From Eremomyces bilateralis CBS 781.70 (Eukaryota > Ascomycota > Dothideomycetes > Eremomycetales > Eremomycetaceae): a stretch of 64,000 nt of DNA. Location of the stretch: the NCBI RefSeq assembly GCF_010015585.1, contig NW_022985069.1:284744-348743 (forward strand), written 5' to 3'. Made by a program: the position numbers and the translations under genes. Positions 1 through 13,878 of the stretch are shown here, in pieces (the stretch's first letter is position 1; every line of letters starts with the position of its first letter). A model generated the notes under the pieces. That model was not told the DNA's origin. It did not search any database and saw only the letters and a list, made by a program, of their open reading frames with translations.

Positions 1-204
1 GAGTGGCGTTCACGCTAAACATGGGGCTAATCTGGTTATGGTTTAGCTTAACCAGAGTCATGGCTTGGATACCGTCTGAGCCCAAGCTGAGATAATCCTG
101 GCACTTTCCCTCACGCCCATTGCCCACTGCAGGTGCTATTGTGTGACACGGAACATGATTTGAGGTGATTTAAGGGGGGGGTTTGCAGCGATTGTATATA
201 CAGA

Positions 205-1428
205 ATGAGATTCCCCATTTTGGCCTCGCTGGCACTTGTACCAATTCAGGTGTTGTCCGTACAATTACCTCTGAAGCCGATGGTCAACCAAGCCCCAATG
301 GCTATACCGGGCACCGCAAAGGACTCCCCCCTTGCAGAGGAGACGAGAAAAGAGCTATGGGGACTACACAAATCCCTGGTCAACATCGAATCTATCACAG
401 AGAACGAAAATGAGGTGGCTAAGTGGCTCGAAAGCTATCTGCAGCAGCGAGGTCTCAAGACGGAGCTTCAGGAAGTCTCGCCGGACCGCTTCAACGTCCT
501 GGCTTACCCTGAGGGCCGTCGAGAAAGTCGGGTCCTGGTGACTTCTCATATTGACACGGTTCCTCCGTTTTACCCGTGGGAATACAACGAATCTACCAAT
601 GTCGTCTCGGGCCGTGGCTCGGTGGATGCGAAAGGAAGCGTGGCAGCCCAGGTTATTGCTGCGTTAGACGTTGTCAAAGGGTACAAAGCGACGCAGAACG
701 CGGAACCATCCCTTTCATTGCTTTACGTCGTCGGGGAAGAGACGGGGGGCGACGGGATGGCGCACTTTTCTTCGCACAAACCCTGCAACTACGCCTCCGT
801 GATCTTCGGCGAGCCGACGGAAGGCAAGCTTGCGAGTGGACATAAAGGGAACCTTGGCTTGAAATTGATGGCGAAAGGGAAGGCCAGTCACAGCGGCTAC
901 CCATGGTTAGGGCTGAATGCCATCGATATTCTGATCGAGGCCTTGCGCGTCCTCAAAGGCCTGGTCGGGACGTTTCCAACCAGCGACAAGTACGGCGAAA
1001 CCACGCTCAATATCGGAAAGATCGATGGCGGGGTCGCCGCGAACGTGGTTCCGGCAGAGAGCCACGCTCTCCTTGCATTCCGGCTCGCGACCGGCTCCGC
1101 TCCAGCGCAAAGGGAGCGAATCTTAGCCGCAATTGAGACGGTCCAGCAGAGAGCAGAGGAGAGAGGGGGTGGGCTGGAGACGGAGTGGGAAGCGGAGGGA
1201 TATGGACCTATGGATTTGGACGCCGATGTGCCTGGATTCGAGACGATGGTTGTGAATTATGGAACGGACATCCCGAACCTGGCGGGAGACCATAAGAAGT
1301 ATTTGTATGGTCCTGGGAGCATCCAGGTTGCTCACGGGCCAAACGAGGAGCTCACTGTATCGGAGCTGGAAGAAGCTGTCAAGGGATACAAGACTTTGAT
1401 AGAACACGCGCTGGAAGATACCAGTTAA
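205..1428 (+). CDS. secreted M20 family metallopeptidase (carboxypeptidase-like)
   Basis: Intronless 407-residue protein. The hydrophobic N-terminus (MRFPILASLALVPIQVLSVQ) looks like a secretion signal, so it probably acts outside the cell or in the vacuole/secretory path, trimming peptides or N-acyl amino acids. The di-zinc M20 signature is complete: HID at residues 115-117, the bridging Asp141 in GRGSVDAKGS, the catalytic/ligand Glu pair 178-179 in VGEETGG, Glu203 in FGEPTEGK and His377 in QVAHGPNEE. The dimerisation (lid) domain follows KGKASHSGYPWLG. Length is normal for fungal secreted M20A peptidases. The ATG at 205 is the one that gives the signal peptide. Its stop is only 54 bp from the PEX1 stop on the other strand, so the transcripts must overlap at their 3' ends. 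Substrate is not determined by the sequence; the family assignment is secure. Confidence 0.9.
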   Translation: MRFPILASLALVPIQVLSVQLPLKPMVNQAPMAIPGTAKDSPLAEETRKELWGLHKSLVNIESITENENEVAKWLESYLQQRGLKTELQEVSPDRFNVLAYPEGRRESRVLVTSHIDTVPPFYPWEYNESTNVVSGRGSVDAKGSVAAQVIAALDVVKGYKATQNAEPSLSLLYVVGEETGGDGMAHFSSHKPCNYASVIFGEPTEGKLASGHKGNLGLKLMAKGKASHSGYPWLGLNAIDILIEALRVLKGLVGTFPTSDKYGETTLNIGKIDGGVAANVVPAESHALLAFRLATGSAPAQRERILAAIETVQQRAEERGGGLETEWEAEGYGPMDLDADVPGFETMVVNYGTDIPNLAGDHKKYLYGPGSIQVAHGPNEELTVSELEEAVKGYKTLIEHALEDTS

Positions 1429-1482
1429 GAATCGTGGCTGCTTTACACATCGTATATTACATTGTGCAATGCCAATTCGGCT

Positions 1483-4400
1483 TCACATTAAACTTGACCG
1501 GCCTCCAATTTCATTGCCACCCTGCCCGTTCGGCAGGTCCCCGCTTCTCCCTCCGACGAAATCATCGTAGATGCGTTGCAGCCTTCTTTGCTCGGGAGCG
1601 CTGATGGACGCTCGGGTCGTCGAAAGCGCTCCCACCAGATGCTTCCAACTCACCTTCGGCTGTTTGGACTCGGTCTTTGCTTCTGTCGCCTCCGCCGGAA
1701 CAGAATGCAGGCTTCTCGCGTCCTCATGATCATGCGATGTCCCCTGCTGTTGCTCTTGCAATTGCTTCTGCCGCCGTCGTGCCGCTTGCATGTTGCTCAG
1801 CTTGGCGGCAATATTGGCCCTCTCCGCCAGTTTGGCAGTCGACGTCTCACCGGAGCCCACAGCGTACGACCGTTCGTCTTCGCCGAATTGGAAGTGGAAG
1901 AAATCAAGCTGGCCGGTGGGTTTCGGTGGCCCTTTGGAGACACCGTTCGGTTTCGGTTTTCCATCCGCCATCTTACTAGAGCCGATATCATTCGCATCGT
2001 CTTGGTCTAGGAGCTCATGGATAGCTTCGAGCTGGGCGTTCTGCACCACGGCTCGAAGATCCGCTCCACTGAAACCTTCTGTACGCCTCGCCACATCTAC
2101 CAGTTTACCATTGTCGCCCGGCGCATTATCGGGGGACCACACGTCGTCGGAAAATTTGACTTTCGTTCCAAGAGCCTTCAAAATGTCGACACGATCTTCC
2201 AACGTGGGCATGTCGCAGATCAGGCTCTTATCCAAACGACCGGGTCGGAGCAATGCGGGATCGATCAGATCTGGTCTGCTCGTCGCAGCAAGGACATAGA
2301 CGCCACTCAGGCCTTCAGCACCGTCCATGAGAGTGAGAAGCTGGTTCACAACTCGATCAGTGACCCCGGTGCTGTCGTGACCTCTCTTTGGGGCGATCGA
2401 GTCGAATTCATCGAAGAAAAGCACGCAAGGTCGCGCTGCTTCGGCGCGTTCAAATAGGTCGCGCACACCTTTCTCGCTTGCACCGATGTACTTGTTCAAA
2501 ATTTCGGGACCCTTGACGCTGATGAAGTTAAGCCCGCATTCGGAAGCGACGGCGCTTGCTAACAAGGTTTTGCCGCACCCGGGGTATCCGTAGAGGAGGA
2601 GACCACTGCGAAGCCGAAGAGGACACGAGGAGAAGATTGGTGCATAGGTGGTGGGATATTGGAGCGTCTCGAGGAGGACTTGTCTGGTGGTGTGCAATCC
2701 TCCGATACTATCCCATCTGGTCGTTGACTGCTGAAGTGTAACGTTCCGCAACGACGCCGGAGTAAAACCTTTCAACGCACTTGTGAAATCCGCCTCGGAG
2801 AGGGTTGCAGGACCGGAGTCGTTATGCGAGTCTGTTTGCGACGAAACGACCCGAATAAGCGCCTCGTTACGAGCACGACTGGCAAGCAGGACAAGGTCGC
2901 CAGGCATGTAGCCATCCGTTTGCCCAGCAATCTCAAGGAAGTCGATCGAGGGGTCCACAACGAAGGATTCTGTGTGGTTGTCATCGATTCGCGGCGTGCC
3001 CGGTCGGCTACCCAGGTCACTAAAGTCGCTTGAATTCTCTCGTGAATGCCATGCTCGAGCACGCGAGGGTTGCCTGGAATGTTCGCTAATGCCATTCGAC
3101 TGCTTCGGCTCCTCCTGAAGGCTTGCGTGTCGCTTCGTCAGGAGTTCCAAGACTTTCCGCCTTCCCTCCTTGTTCGGAGCTTTGACCGTTACGATCTCGC
3201 GAACTACGTGCCCTCCAATGATCACGTTGTTGACCGACTCTTTCCCAGGAGCAGTCGCGAGAAGTACGATGCCGCTATCCTCCGTGCAGTACTGGCGAAC
3301 AATAGCACATAGACATTCGCTGACATGCCGACTCCTCCCATTTTCTCCACCTACTTGCAACTCCGTCTCCACCGGGGTCAAACGATCCATGTCATCCAGA
3401 ACAACGATGGATCTACCGCCGAGTCGGGCACCCCAAGCAGCGGATGCGAAGACCCGTTCTAGGTTCTCTTTGATCGTGCCAACCCGAGTCTCTTCAGTGA
3501 CCAGGCTTCGGCAAGGGAAGTATACGACGTTGTACAGTGACTCATCGCGAAGCTGTTTGGCAAGCAGTTGGGCCAAGTTTGTCTTGCCCGACCCAAGCCC
3601 ACCAGTCAGAAGGACAGATGAGGAGTTACCGAGGTGCATTCTGAGGTCTTCGATCAAGTGATCGATACCAACCATTTCTGGTATTTTTGCCGGTAACGGT
3701 TCGCCTGGAACGGAGAGAGTCAATTTGCTCGACGGCATTCCAATCTCCGGCTGCGTATCGAAAGAAAATTTTCGTTCGGCGCCCAGGAACCAAAATGTGC
3801 TTGGCTTGGAGGAGTCGTTCGGTGTTTGCGGAGGCTCGAAACGCACAAGACCCCCTGGCCAGGTGAGAGCTCCAGGAACCCCTTCAATGGAGGGTAGGAC
3901 CATTCCATCCGTAATGGGACCATCGCATAGTCCATTGCCGAGAGGCCCTTTGCCAAAGAGAGTTTTCAAGCGCTCGGAAGCTTCATCCTTCTCTTGCTTA
4001 GACTCACCCCCAAATTTGATGCTGGAGGTTTTGGAAGAGGAATCGCTTGTGGCGAATGGGAAAACCTTGAGAGTTTTCACCGCCGAATCCCTGGATCCTT
4101 TCATTGCACTGGGTTTGGCAACTTGCAAAGGAGCAGCTTCGATCCGTACAATTCCACCTACGAGTCCTTCCGCAGCAAGGACTTGACATAGAAGGGTGGA
4201 GAGTGCCATGTGATTGCTATCTGGAGCATCGTCCCAGGCTTCCAGTTTAGCAACCACCTTGGCAGCTGGCTTCTCGATTTCTGCCTCTTTCTGTGGATCC
4301 GCAGGCTCCTGGAGGCCGAGCGGTTTAACGAGCGACACAGAAACCCAATTTACGCCTTTCAGCTGTTTTGACATCAAAAGCTGGCGGTCCACCCAAACTT

Positions 4401-5408
4401 TCAGTCCATCTTTTTGCGTCTCACTCGGCGGCTCGTCATCGAACCATTCCGACGCCAAAGAGCGATCGACGCCTCGAAGGAAGAGGCACCCGCGGTTCGA
4501 AGGATCATCCCGATGTCGATTTCTGGCCGCACTTGCGCCGCTTTTGCCGCCTGCGCTTCGTCTCCCAGCGCTGCCAACACTTCGAGTTTCCCTCCCCGTG
4601 CCCTTTTCGCTCTTTTGGCGCGTTTTAGGCGCAACAATGATTTCCGCATCCGGAGAGATCTTAACAAACGGCGTAGTATTGCTCGGGGCTGGAGCGAGAG
4701 ACGTGACCACAATATTCGCAGTAGAGGTAGGGGACAGGTGTAGTGTAATCGGATGCGGTGGTCGCTTGGAGGCTTCTTTGTTCTTGGAAGGCGGTTCGTA
4801 TAGAGGATTCGGCAGCGCCCGTACCTGGGATAGAAAATTGAGCTCCAAGAATTGCGCATGGAGCTCAATCATTTCCCAATCGGCAGCGGTGAGCGGTTCG
4901 ATATTGATGGTGGTCGCTTGAATCGGTTCAAGATGAAGCGAAATCCCAACCTATGTCACAAGTTTAGCCGTGGGAATCACAGCGGAGCAGTGTCGAACCA
5001 CCTTCTGCAGGTTATGGAGACCGAGTAACCGCGCAAATGTCGTGTCTATTTCAACCACGCTCACGTCTTGCTCTCTGCTACCCCTGGCTAATCCATCTCG
5101 TCCTACAACAGGCGCAACCTTTCGCTTGCTCTGCATGCCAGTCCATCCTACGAATATGGACCGAGGTGTAGACCCGGACGTCTGGCTGCTGCCCGTGGGG
5201 CTTGGCTCGCGATAGGATATCTCAACTACCACATTTTGGGCAATCTTTGAAAGTCAGGCTTAGTTGGCCGTTTCGAGAAAAGGGAACTTACTGTATTCGC
5301 GTTGACCAGCGCGGAAACCAGACTTATGGGAAGATTAACTAGACAGTTCTTCAACTCGAGGAGGGCGATTTCGCCTTGGACGGACTGGCCAGACTGGGCC
5401 ATTGTCAT
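1483..5408 (-). CDS. PEX1: PEX1, peroxisomal AAA+ ATPase
   Basis: Reads on the minus strand as three exons (5408-5292, 5244-5002, 4950-1483), about 1275 residues. The introns are 5291-5245 (GTAAGT donor) and 5001-4951. The second intron has a GTGGTT donor and a GGCTAAAC branch, and removes an in-frame TAG so that LLGLHNLQK joins VGISLHLEP. The N-terminal domain is followed by two AAA modules: D1 with GGLGSGKTN (Lys about residue 576) and degenerate Walker B VLDDMDR, and D2 with GYPGCGKT (about 914) and canonical LFFDEFDSIAP. This is the PEX1 pattern. In the family PEX1 pairs with PEX6 to pull the PTS1 receptor PEX5 out of the peroxisomal membrane. ATG at 5408, or 5402 six bases downstream, is the start. 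It is divergent from MCM7 and convergent with the M20 peptidase. Confidence 0.93.
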
Positions 5409-5839
5409 GACAAAATGAATCCTATCATAGCACTTGTACCAGGGAGCAAGGAGGAAGACAGAGAATCAAAGCCTGCTTGATTGCGAAGAATTGTTGAAAC
5501 AATAGTTACGAACTGAACTGTACATCCACGTTCCATAGAGAATCCATCCTTGAACCGAACTTCCCGTCTGCGTGATCACAGTTAAGCCGAGGTGGCCGAA
5601 GTTCAGCGACTAAGCCACATCTGATGTGGGTCCAATCTGGGGGTGAGGCTGGGGACGACAGGGGTTTGGATAGAATGTCTCACGTGACTAACGCGACAAC
5701 GCGACGCGTGCTTCTAGGAACTTAAACCCTGCCACCTGGTTTCTGTGAAGCGCTCAAGTTCGACGACACCAACAACACAGCAAAGCACAGTAACTCAAGA
5801 CATCGATCATTCTCTCTACCATCGACGTGACAAAACAAA
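5409..5839. promoter_or_regulatory. divergent PEX1/MCM7 intergenic promoter
   Basis: This 431 bp gap between two start codons must hold both promoters. It contains a cluster of ACGCG boxes (listed separately), a CACGTG at about 5681-5686, and a C/A-rich leader just before the MCM7 ATG. No coding potential was seen. Confidence 0.6.
5691..5709 (+). promoter_or_regulatory. MBF-type (MluI cell-cycle box) cluster upstream of MCM7
   Basis: Three ACGCG cores lie within 19 bp (5691-5695, 5699-5703, 5704-5708). The last is a perfect palindromic ACGCGT (5704-5709). The cluster is about 130 bp before the MCM7 ATG. In yeasts, MBF (Mbp1/Swi6, or Res/Cdc10 in fission yeast) binds ACGCGT to drive G1/S transcription of replication genes, including MCM genes. 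The match to target and location is striking, but binding in this organism is inference. Confidence 0.65.
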
Positions 5840-8417
5840 ATGGCGCTCCCTCAGATGAGAGCGCCGGTGAACTATACAGAGCAGCAAGGTAATTTACTTA
5901 ACGCGCATCCGTTGCTTCTCCTGACGGATGATAGATGCGATCCAGGATTTTTTGAAGTCTTTCAAAGCAATTGAGACAAGCGAAGCGCTGGAAACGCTGA
6001 ACATCAATGACGATGATCAGGATGAGGAGTATGATTTCATGGACGAGTCAGACGAGGGTGGAAGGGGCCAGCGAAGAGGGCAAACCAGAGCATCACGTCA
6101 ACCGAAGGTCAAATACATGCGGTTACTGCAAGATGTTGCCGACAGAAAGAGCAGTCATGTTTTGATTGAGCTTGACGATCTTGACGAAGTACGTTTTCCG
6201 GTATCCTTTGCACAACCTCAGCTAATTTTCACAGTATGAAAAACCGTACCGAGAGCAAGGCCAAGACTTTCAGCTAGTTTCCTCAATTGAAGGGAATGCG
6301 CAGCATTATATCGAGATTTTCTCGCGTGCAATTGACAAGGTCCTACCTGAGCAAACCGCAGACCTAACGTATGTGCATCATTGTATATATCAAGCATCGT
6401 ACTAACCACCAAAAGCTTCAAAGATGACGTCCTTGATATCATAGTCGCTCAACGACAAAAGCGGAATGAAACAATCCAAGAAGCTCAAGAGGCTGGTATG
6501 CAGTCTCTAGATGCGGAAATGGTCTTTCCTCCTGAGTTGACCAGACGCTATACGGTCAATATCAAACCGCGTACTCCGTCCGGCTCTTCAGACGAATCGA
6601 TATCCTCAAAAGCGCTTGCGGTGCGCAATATCAAAGGAGAACATCTCGGACAGTTGATTACTGTCCGTGGTATTACGACCAGAGTATCTGATGTCAAGCC
6701 GTCAGTGTTGGTTAACGCCTATGCCTGCGATCGCTGTGGATTCGAAATCTTCCAGCCCATCACCACCAAGCAGTTTGCTCCCTTGATGGACTGTCCTGCG
6801 AAAGAATGCAAGGATAACGGTAGCCGAGGAGAACTATTCCACTCCACACGAGCAAGCAAATTCTTACCCTTCCAGGAGATCAAAATTCAGGAAATGTCCG
6901 ACCAGGTTCCTGTCGGTCATATTCCTCGTCTTTTGACAGTCCATGCACATGGATCGTTGTGCAGACAAATCAACCCTGGAGATGTGGTTGACCTTGCAGG
7001 AATTTTCTTGCCCATCCCGTACACGGGTTTCAAAGCCCTACGTGCTGGACTTCTCACCGACACATACCTGGAGTTACAGTGGACCAATCAACACAAGAAA
7101 GCTTACGATGACATCGTTCTGTCTCAGTTGACTTTGAGCAGGATGAGCTCACTACAACGATCCGGGCAGCTCTACGAGTTTCTATCGCGCTCGATTGCCC
7201 CCGAAATCTTCGGCCACATCGATGTGAAAAAGGCGCTATTGCTACAACTAATCGGCGGCGTTACCAAAGAAATGGGCGACGGCATGCGAATTCGAGGAGA
7301 CATCAATATCTGCTTGATGGGTGATCCCGGTGTTGCAAAATCCCAATTGCTGAAGTACATCACTAAAGTCGCACCGCGTGGAGTATACACGACAGGTCGT
7401 GGGTCCAGCGGTGTAGGTCTGACCGCAGCGGTGATGAGAGATCCAGTCACGGATGAAATGATCCTTGAAGGCGGAGCCCTGGTCCTGGCCGACAACGGCA
7501 CCTGCTGTATTGATGAATTTGATAAAATGGACGACTCGGACCGCACAGCCATCCACGAAGTCATGGAGCAGCAGACCATTTCCATTTCGAAGGCCGGCAT
7601 CAACACGACCCTGAACGCTCGCACGTCAATCCTTGCCGCTGCTAATCCGCTCTATGGCCGGTATAATCCACGAATCTCACCTGTTGAGAACATCAATCTC
7701 CCTGCTGCCCTACTCTCCCGATTCGATATCCTTTTTTTGATGCTCGACACCCCGGACCGCGAATCCGACGAAGAGCTGGCGAGACACGTCACTCACGTAC
7801 ACATTCACAACCGGCATCCCGATCCCGTAGGCACGGACGGCACCATCTTCTCTCCGGCAGAAGTCCGCCAATGGGTCGCACGAGCGCGCAGTTTCCGGCC
7901 GGTGATCCCAAAGAGCGTGGCTGATTACTGTGTTGGTGCATATGTTCGCATGCGAGCCCAGCAGAAGCGCGATGAGAATTCCAAGCGTGGAGCTTTCACT
8001 CACACCACCCCTCGTTCTCTCCTGGCGGTCCTCCGTCTTGCCCAAGCTTTGGGACGGCTGCGATTTGCCGAGGAGGTCATATCCGAAGATGTCGATGAAG
8101 CTCTGCGTCTTCTGAACGTCTCGAAAGCCAGCTTGTACGCTGACGAGCAAGATCGCAATGCTGACCAGACTCCAGCGTCGAAGGTCTATCGCCTGATACG
8201 CGGCATGAAAGAAAGTGGTGCAGCGGCCGTCGGGGATGGATCGGGTGCCCTCGATCTTAGAAGGGTTAGGGAAAGAGTCATGGCCAGGGGCTTCACCGAG
8301 GACCAATTTGAGGAAGCGGTGGATGAATATGCCATGCTTGACGTGTGGCACACGACCACGGACGGAACAAGGCTTATTTTCATACAGGTTGACGATGAGG
8401 ATGAAGATATGCAGTAA
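5840..8417 (+). CDS. MCM7: MCM7, subunit of the MCM2-7 replicative helicase
   Basis: Four exons with three short introns (5889-5934, 6189-6234, 6369-6415; the last with a TACTAACC branch) give an 812-residue protein, the usual MCM7 length. The first exon is only 49 bp ([16 protein letters not shown]), and its junction restores the conserved [11 protein letters not shown]. Visible parts are an acidic N-terminal segment, a CX2C...CX4C zinc finger (about residues 250-277), the Walker A variant GDPGVAKSQ (Lys about 454), Walker B CIDEFDKM and the arginine-finger motif LLSRFD. As part of the CMG helicase it unwinds DNA at replication forks in the nucleus. The upstream ACGCG cluster suggests G1/S-regulated transcription. 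No anomalies. Confidence 0.96.
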
Positions 8418-8715
8418 TATCGGTACTGGTCCGTATGGTGTTTCTATAAGCGTTCTGGCGCAAATTCCTCTATTGGTCATGGCAGTATGAGTTTTCATGT
8501 ATGGTTTGGTAGCCCAGTGCAGAATTGGGAGCATTCTTTTCGTTTTCCACCCGCGCAGTAAGCCGTGTCGGCTTGGATACCTTTACGCACATTCTAACGC
8601 AACGATGCCTTTGAGTCCAATTGGTAAAATTGCATACAAGAAGATAATGACGTCGGTTCAACCACGCCGAAGTTCACAACCGTCTTCCCCTGCTACGATC
8701 GTTGCGTCTCTTCTT

Positions 8716-10166
8716 CTACCTGCTGCCGGACGGGGGGGCCAAACCTCCCGATCCACCCGAAAGGCCTCCAAGCCCACCTCCTGAGCCGCCAAGAAGACTT
8801 GCCAGACCTCCGGATGAGCCTCCAGAGAGACCAGACAAACCGCCGAGTCCTCCAGATGAACCGCCAAAGAGTGACCCTAGACCTCCGGATGAGCCTCCAG
8901 AGAGACCGGACAAACCACCGAGTCCTCCAGATGAGCCCCCAAAGAGTGACCCTAGACCTCCGGATGAGCCTCCGAGACCTCCAGATGAGCCGCCAAGGAG
9001 ACCTCCTAGACCGCCGGACGACCCTCCGGAGAGACCTCCTAGACCGCCGGATAAGCCTCCGGAGAGACCTCCTAGCCCACCTGACGAACCACCAATACCT
9101 AGATCGAGCATACCATCAGAACCGAACTCGCCCGATGAGTAATTTCAACTTACCACCAGAGAGTCCTCCGAGCGCTCCGGTCGAGCCACCTGAAGAGCCG
9201 GTCGAACCACCTGAAGAGCCGGTAGGTTCTTCGGTAGAAGTCCCGCCGCCTGATCCGCTCGAGGAGCCGCCTCCTGACCCCGCGGCGTTGATCTTTTGAA
9301 CCAAGAAATTCACTGCGTCCTTACCATCGCCATTGGAAACATAAGCCTGGAACCCTGTTAAGGTATGCTTTTACAGGATCATCCGTTTTCTTAGACTTAC
9401 GAAATGCCCACCAGTGACGCTGAGCCCTTGACCGCAAACACCATCGTCCTCCTCGCAATAGATCTTGATCTTGTCCTTCGGGAAGTTCGGAACCTGGCCA
9501 TTGTCTTCCGCGTTGCGAGTGTCTCCAAAGAGAACGCCTCCTGCAATTTTCTCCTTAATGTTGTTTGGAAGGGCTTTGACAGAGCCATGCATGACAGCAG
9601 TCCCTTGGCTGTTCCTCGACATCAGTATGTCTCGACACAGAGTAGCGTGGAAAGAGGAAAGAGATATGGAGAGGCTCACCTGAAGCCTCCGAAAACGATG
9701 ATGGAATCCGGGCATTTCGTATCCGCCGTTGTGAACATGCGCGTCGCTTCGCCAATGGCCTCTTGTGTGGTGCCCTCTGCTTTAACATTGTCCATCAAGC
9801 CTATATGGTTTAGCTGTCTCCATTCCACACGTCGGACCTTAGGGCATACCGGCGGTATAAGGCCCGCCGACTCCTTGGCAAATCACGTCGTTATTCAACG
9901 CTGATTTCAGTCCACTGCACACCTGCGGGCCCATACTTCCACCCTGAATGATCGTTAGCGGAGGACATCGACCCTGGGACTTCGCGGCAGCTTACCATAT
10001 TCCCCGCCTCTGTGGAGGCACGGGCGAATATCAGGATGACCTTCTTGCAGCTACCCTGGAGGAGCTCATTGGAAGTGGAACTTCCCGATCCGCCTCCGAG
10101 ACCACCGAACTGCGGCGCTGCCGCAGTCAGGCCGCTCAGAATGGCGATAGGAGCGGTATACTTCAT
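8716..10166 (-). CDS. cutinase (CE5 serine esterase) with a long Gly/Ser/Leu repeat tail
   Basis: Six exons on the minus strand (10166-9996, 9943-9850, 9800-9680, 9608-9401, 9346-9154, 9098-8716) encode about 389 residues. A signal peptide (MKYTAPIAILSGLTAAA) precedes a Gly/Ser linker and a cutinase domain of about 190 residues. The triad is complete: Ser129 in GGFSQGTAVMHG (codon split by an intron), Asp184 in YCEEDDGVC and His197 in TGGHF. The domain should hydrolyse cutin or other aliphatic polyesters outside the cell. After about residue 218 comes an unusual tail of about 170 residues, first Gly/Ser/Thr/Glu-rich, then GGSSGGLGGLSG-type repeats, ending SGSR. All five junctions keep frame and have GT-AG ends. 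Most fungal cutinases stop soon after the catalytic domain, so the tail is an addition. It could anchor the enzyme to the wall or to surfaces (inference). Confidence 0.87.
8806..8973 (-). repeat. 75 bp coding tandem repeat in the cutinase tail
   Basis: Copies run 8806-8880 and 8881-8955, and a third copy breaks off after about 18 bp at 8956-8973. The first two differ at only four positions, so duplication is recent or the array is being homogenised. On the coding (minus) strand the unit is 25 residues, so it stays in frame. Shorter Gly-Ser-Leu motifs continue to 9098. Confidence 0.9.
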
Positions 10167-11424
10167 GATGCTAAGCTGGCACCTCTCAGAGGGAAGCTAA
10201 AATATGAGAATGAATGGCAAATCAAGAATGAAAGAGTGTTCAAACAGGGCAGTGAGAAGGGAACTGGTAAGGCGTAGGAAAGCGAGGTTCGGCAGGAGAG
10301 TCCATTAATCTTATACTCCGTGCCATCATGCGAATACCTTTACTCACAAAGCCAAGGAAGGTATATGATCTTTCAAGGGGTGATGATTGTACCGGGTAGG
10401 GTAGACAAGCTCCCTAAAACATTGTCCATGTCCGAATTTCTGTGAGATTCAAAGTGCATCCCTATAGGCAAAGCCAAGGGCGTTCTAGTCCCAGATCAAT
10501 ATAGGAGCTATTGCGCACAGACGGGGTTGTTTGGAGGAATTGGGGTTGAACGAGAAACGCCAAGCTATCTATATCAGTGGACAGGGGATTTACAATATAT
10601 ATGTGACGAGCACGAACCCCTGAAGGTTTATTCATCTCCTTGCCCTACAGAACCGATATGCATTGGCCGACGGTCGATGGATATATATTGACCTCATATA
10701 TCTAAAGCGCCATATCAAAAGGGTTCTGCATAGAAAGTAAAATGGAGTGATGGTAGTTCGGAGTAGACGCAATGAAGCCTAGTTTCGCACAGGGTTGGAT
10801 AGCTTTCTAAATTATGCATTTCCAACTTGCCTATTATTTCATTTGTTGTCATATCGATGCTGGTTTGTAGGGCGAATAGACTCATAATGCAAGCCTTGGC
10901 CATCTATTTCCACCTTCCTGTGGCGGGTAGTAAAGCTCCGCGATACCAGTAAGCTAATGTTTCTTGAGGCCACCCGACAGCACATATATTGATTTCCGGA
11001 TCGATCTGTCATTTCCACCTAGGCTAATATTCGGCCCGGTTTGTGATGAGTCTATTTATACCGGTTCGACTCAGATGATCATCATAAGAAACGTTGCCGA
11101 TTGGTTTGAAGAGTGAAGAGTGACCACGGTAATACACTCGGACGGTCCGGGCACGGAAGGTTTCCAAATTGATAATTCAATCGGTACATGGAATATTACA
11201 TACCATGCCAGCAGTACGAGTGCCAAGAGCGAGGCCAAAAGCAAGATTGGCAAGCGGGATCAGTCAAACCGGAACGTCTCGTATCAATTCGCGCCGAAAT
11301 ATGAGGCACACCTCTATGCATATTGCTTCCGACTCGGAAATTCCGAGCAACTCCTCCCAATGCATCTTATCACCAAGATTTCGAATATCCCAGGATCAGG
11401 TGCAGGTCCTAAACTTTATTTCAC
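10167..11424. other. intergenic region, cutinase promoter side
   Basis: About 1.26 kb between the cutinase start and the mannosidase stop. It is AT-richer than its neighbours, with no ORF of believable composition and no repeat or RNA gene that I could see. The part next to 10167 should hold the cutinase promoter. Confidence 0.5.

Positions 11425-13878
<2,454 letters not shown>

Noticed and set aside
4214-4921. Plus-strand 235-codon frame antisense to PEX1
   Set aside because: Ser-rich shadow of the conserved PEX1 coding strand with no signature of its own.
8702-9142. Plus-strand proline-rich frame (PPDEPPERPDKPPSPPDEPP type)
   Set aside because: It is the reverse complement of the Gly/Ser/Leu tail of the minus-strand cutinase, which is supported by exact splice junctions; repeats of this base composition leave several frames open.
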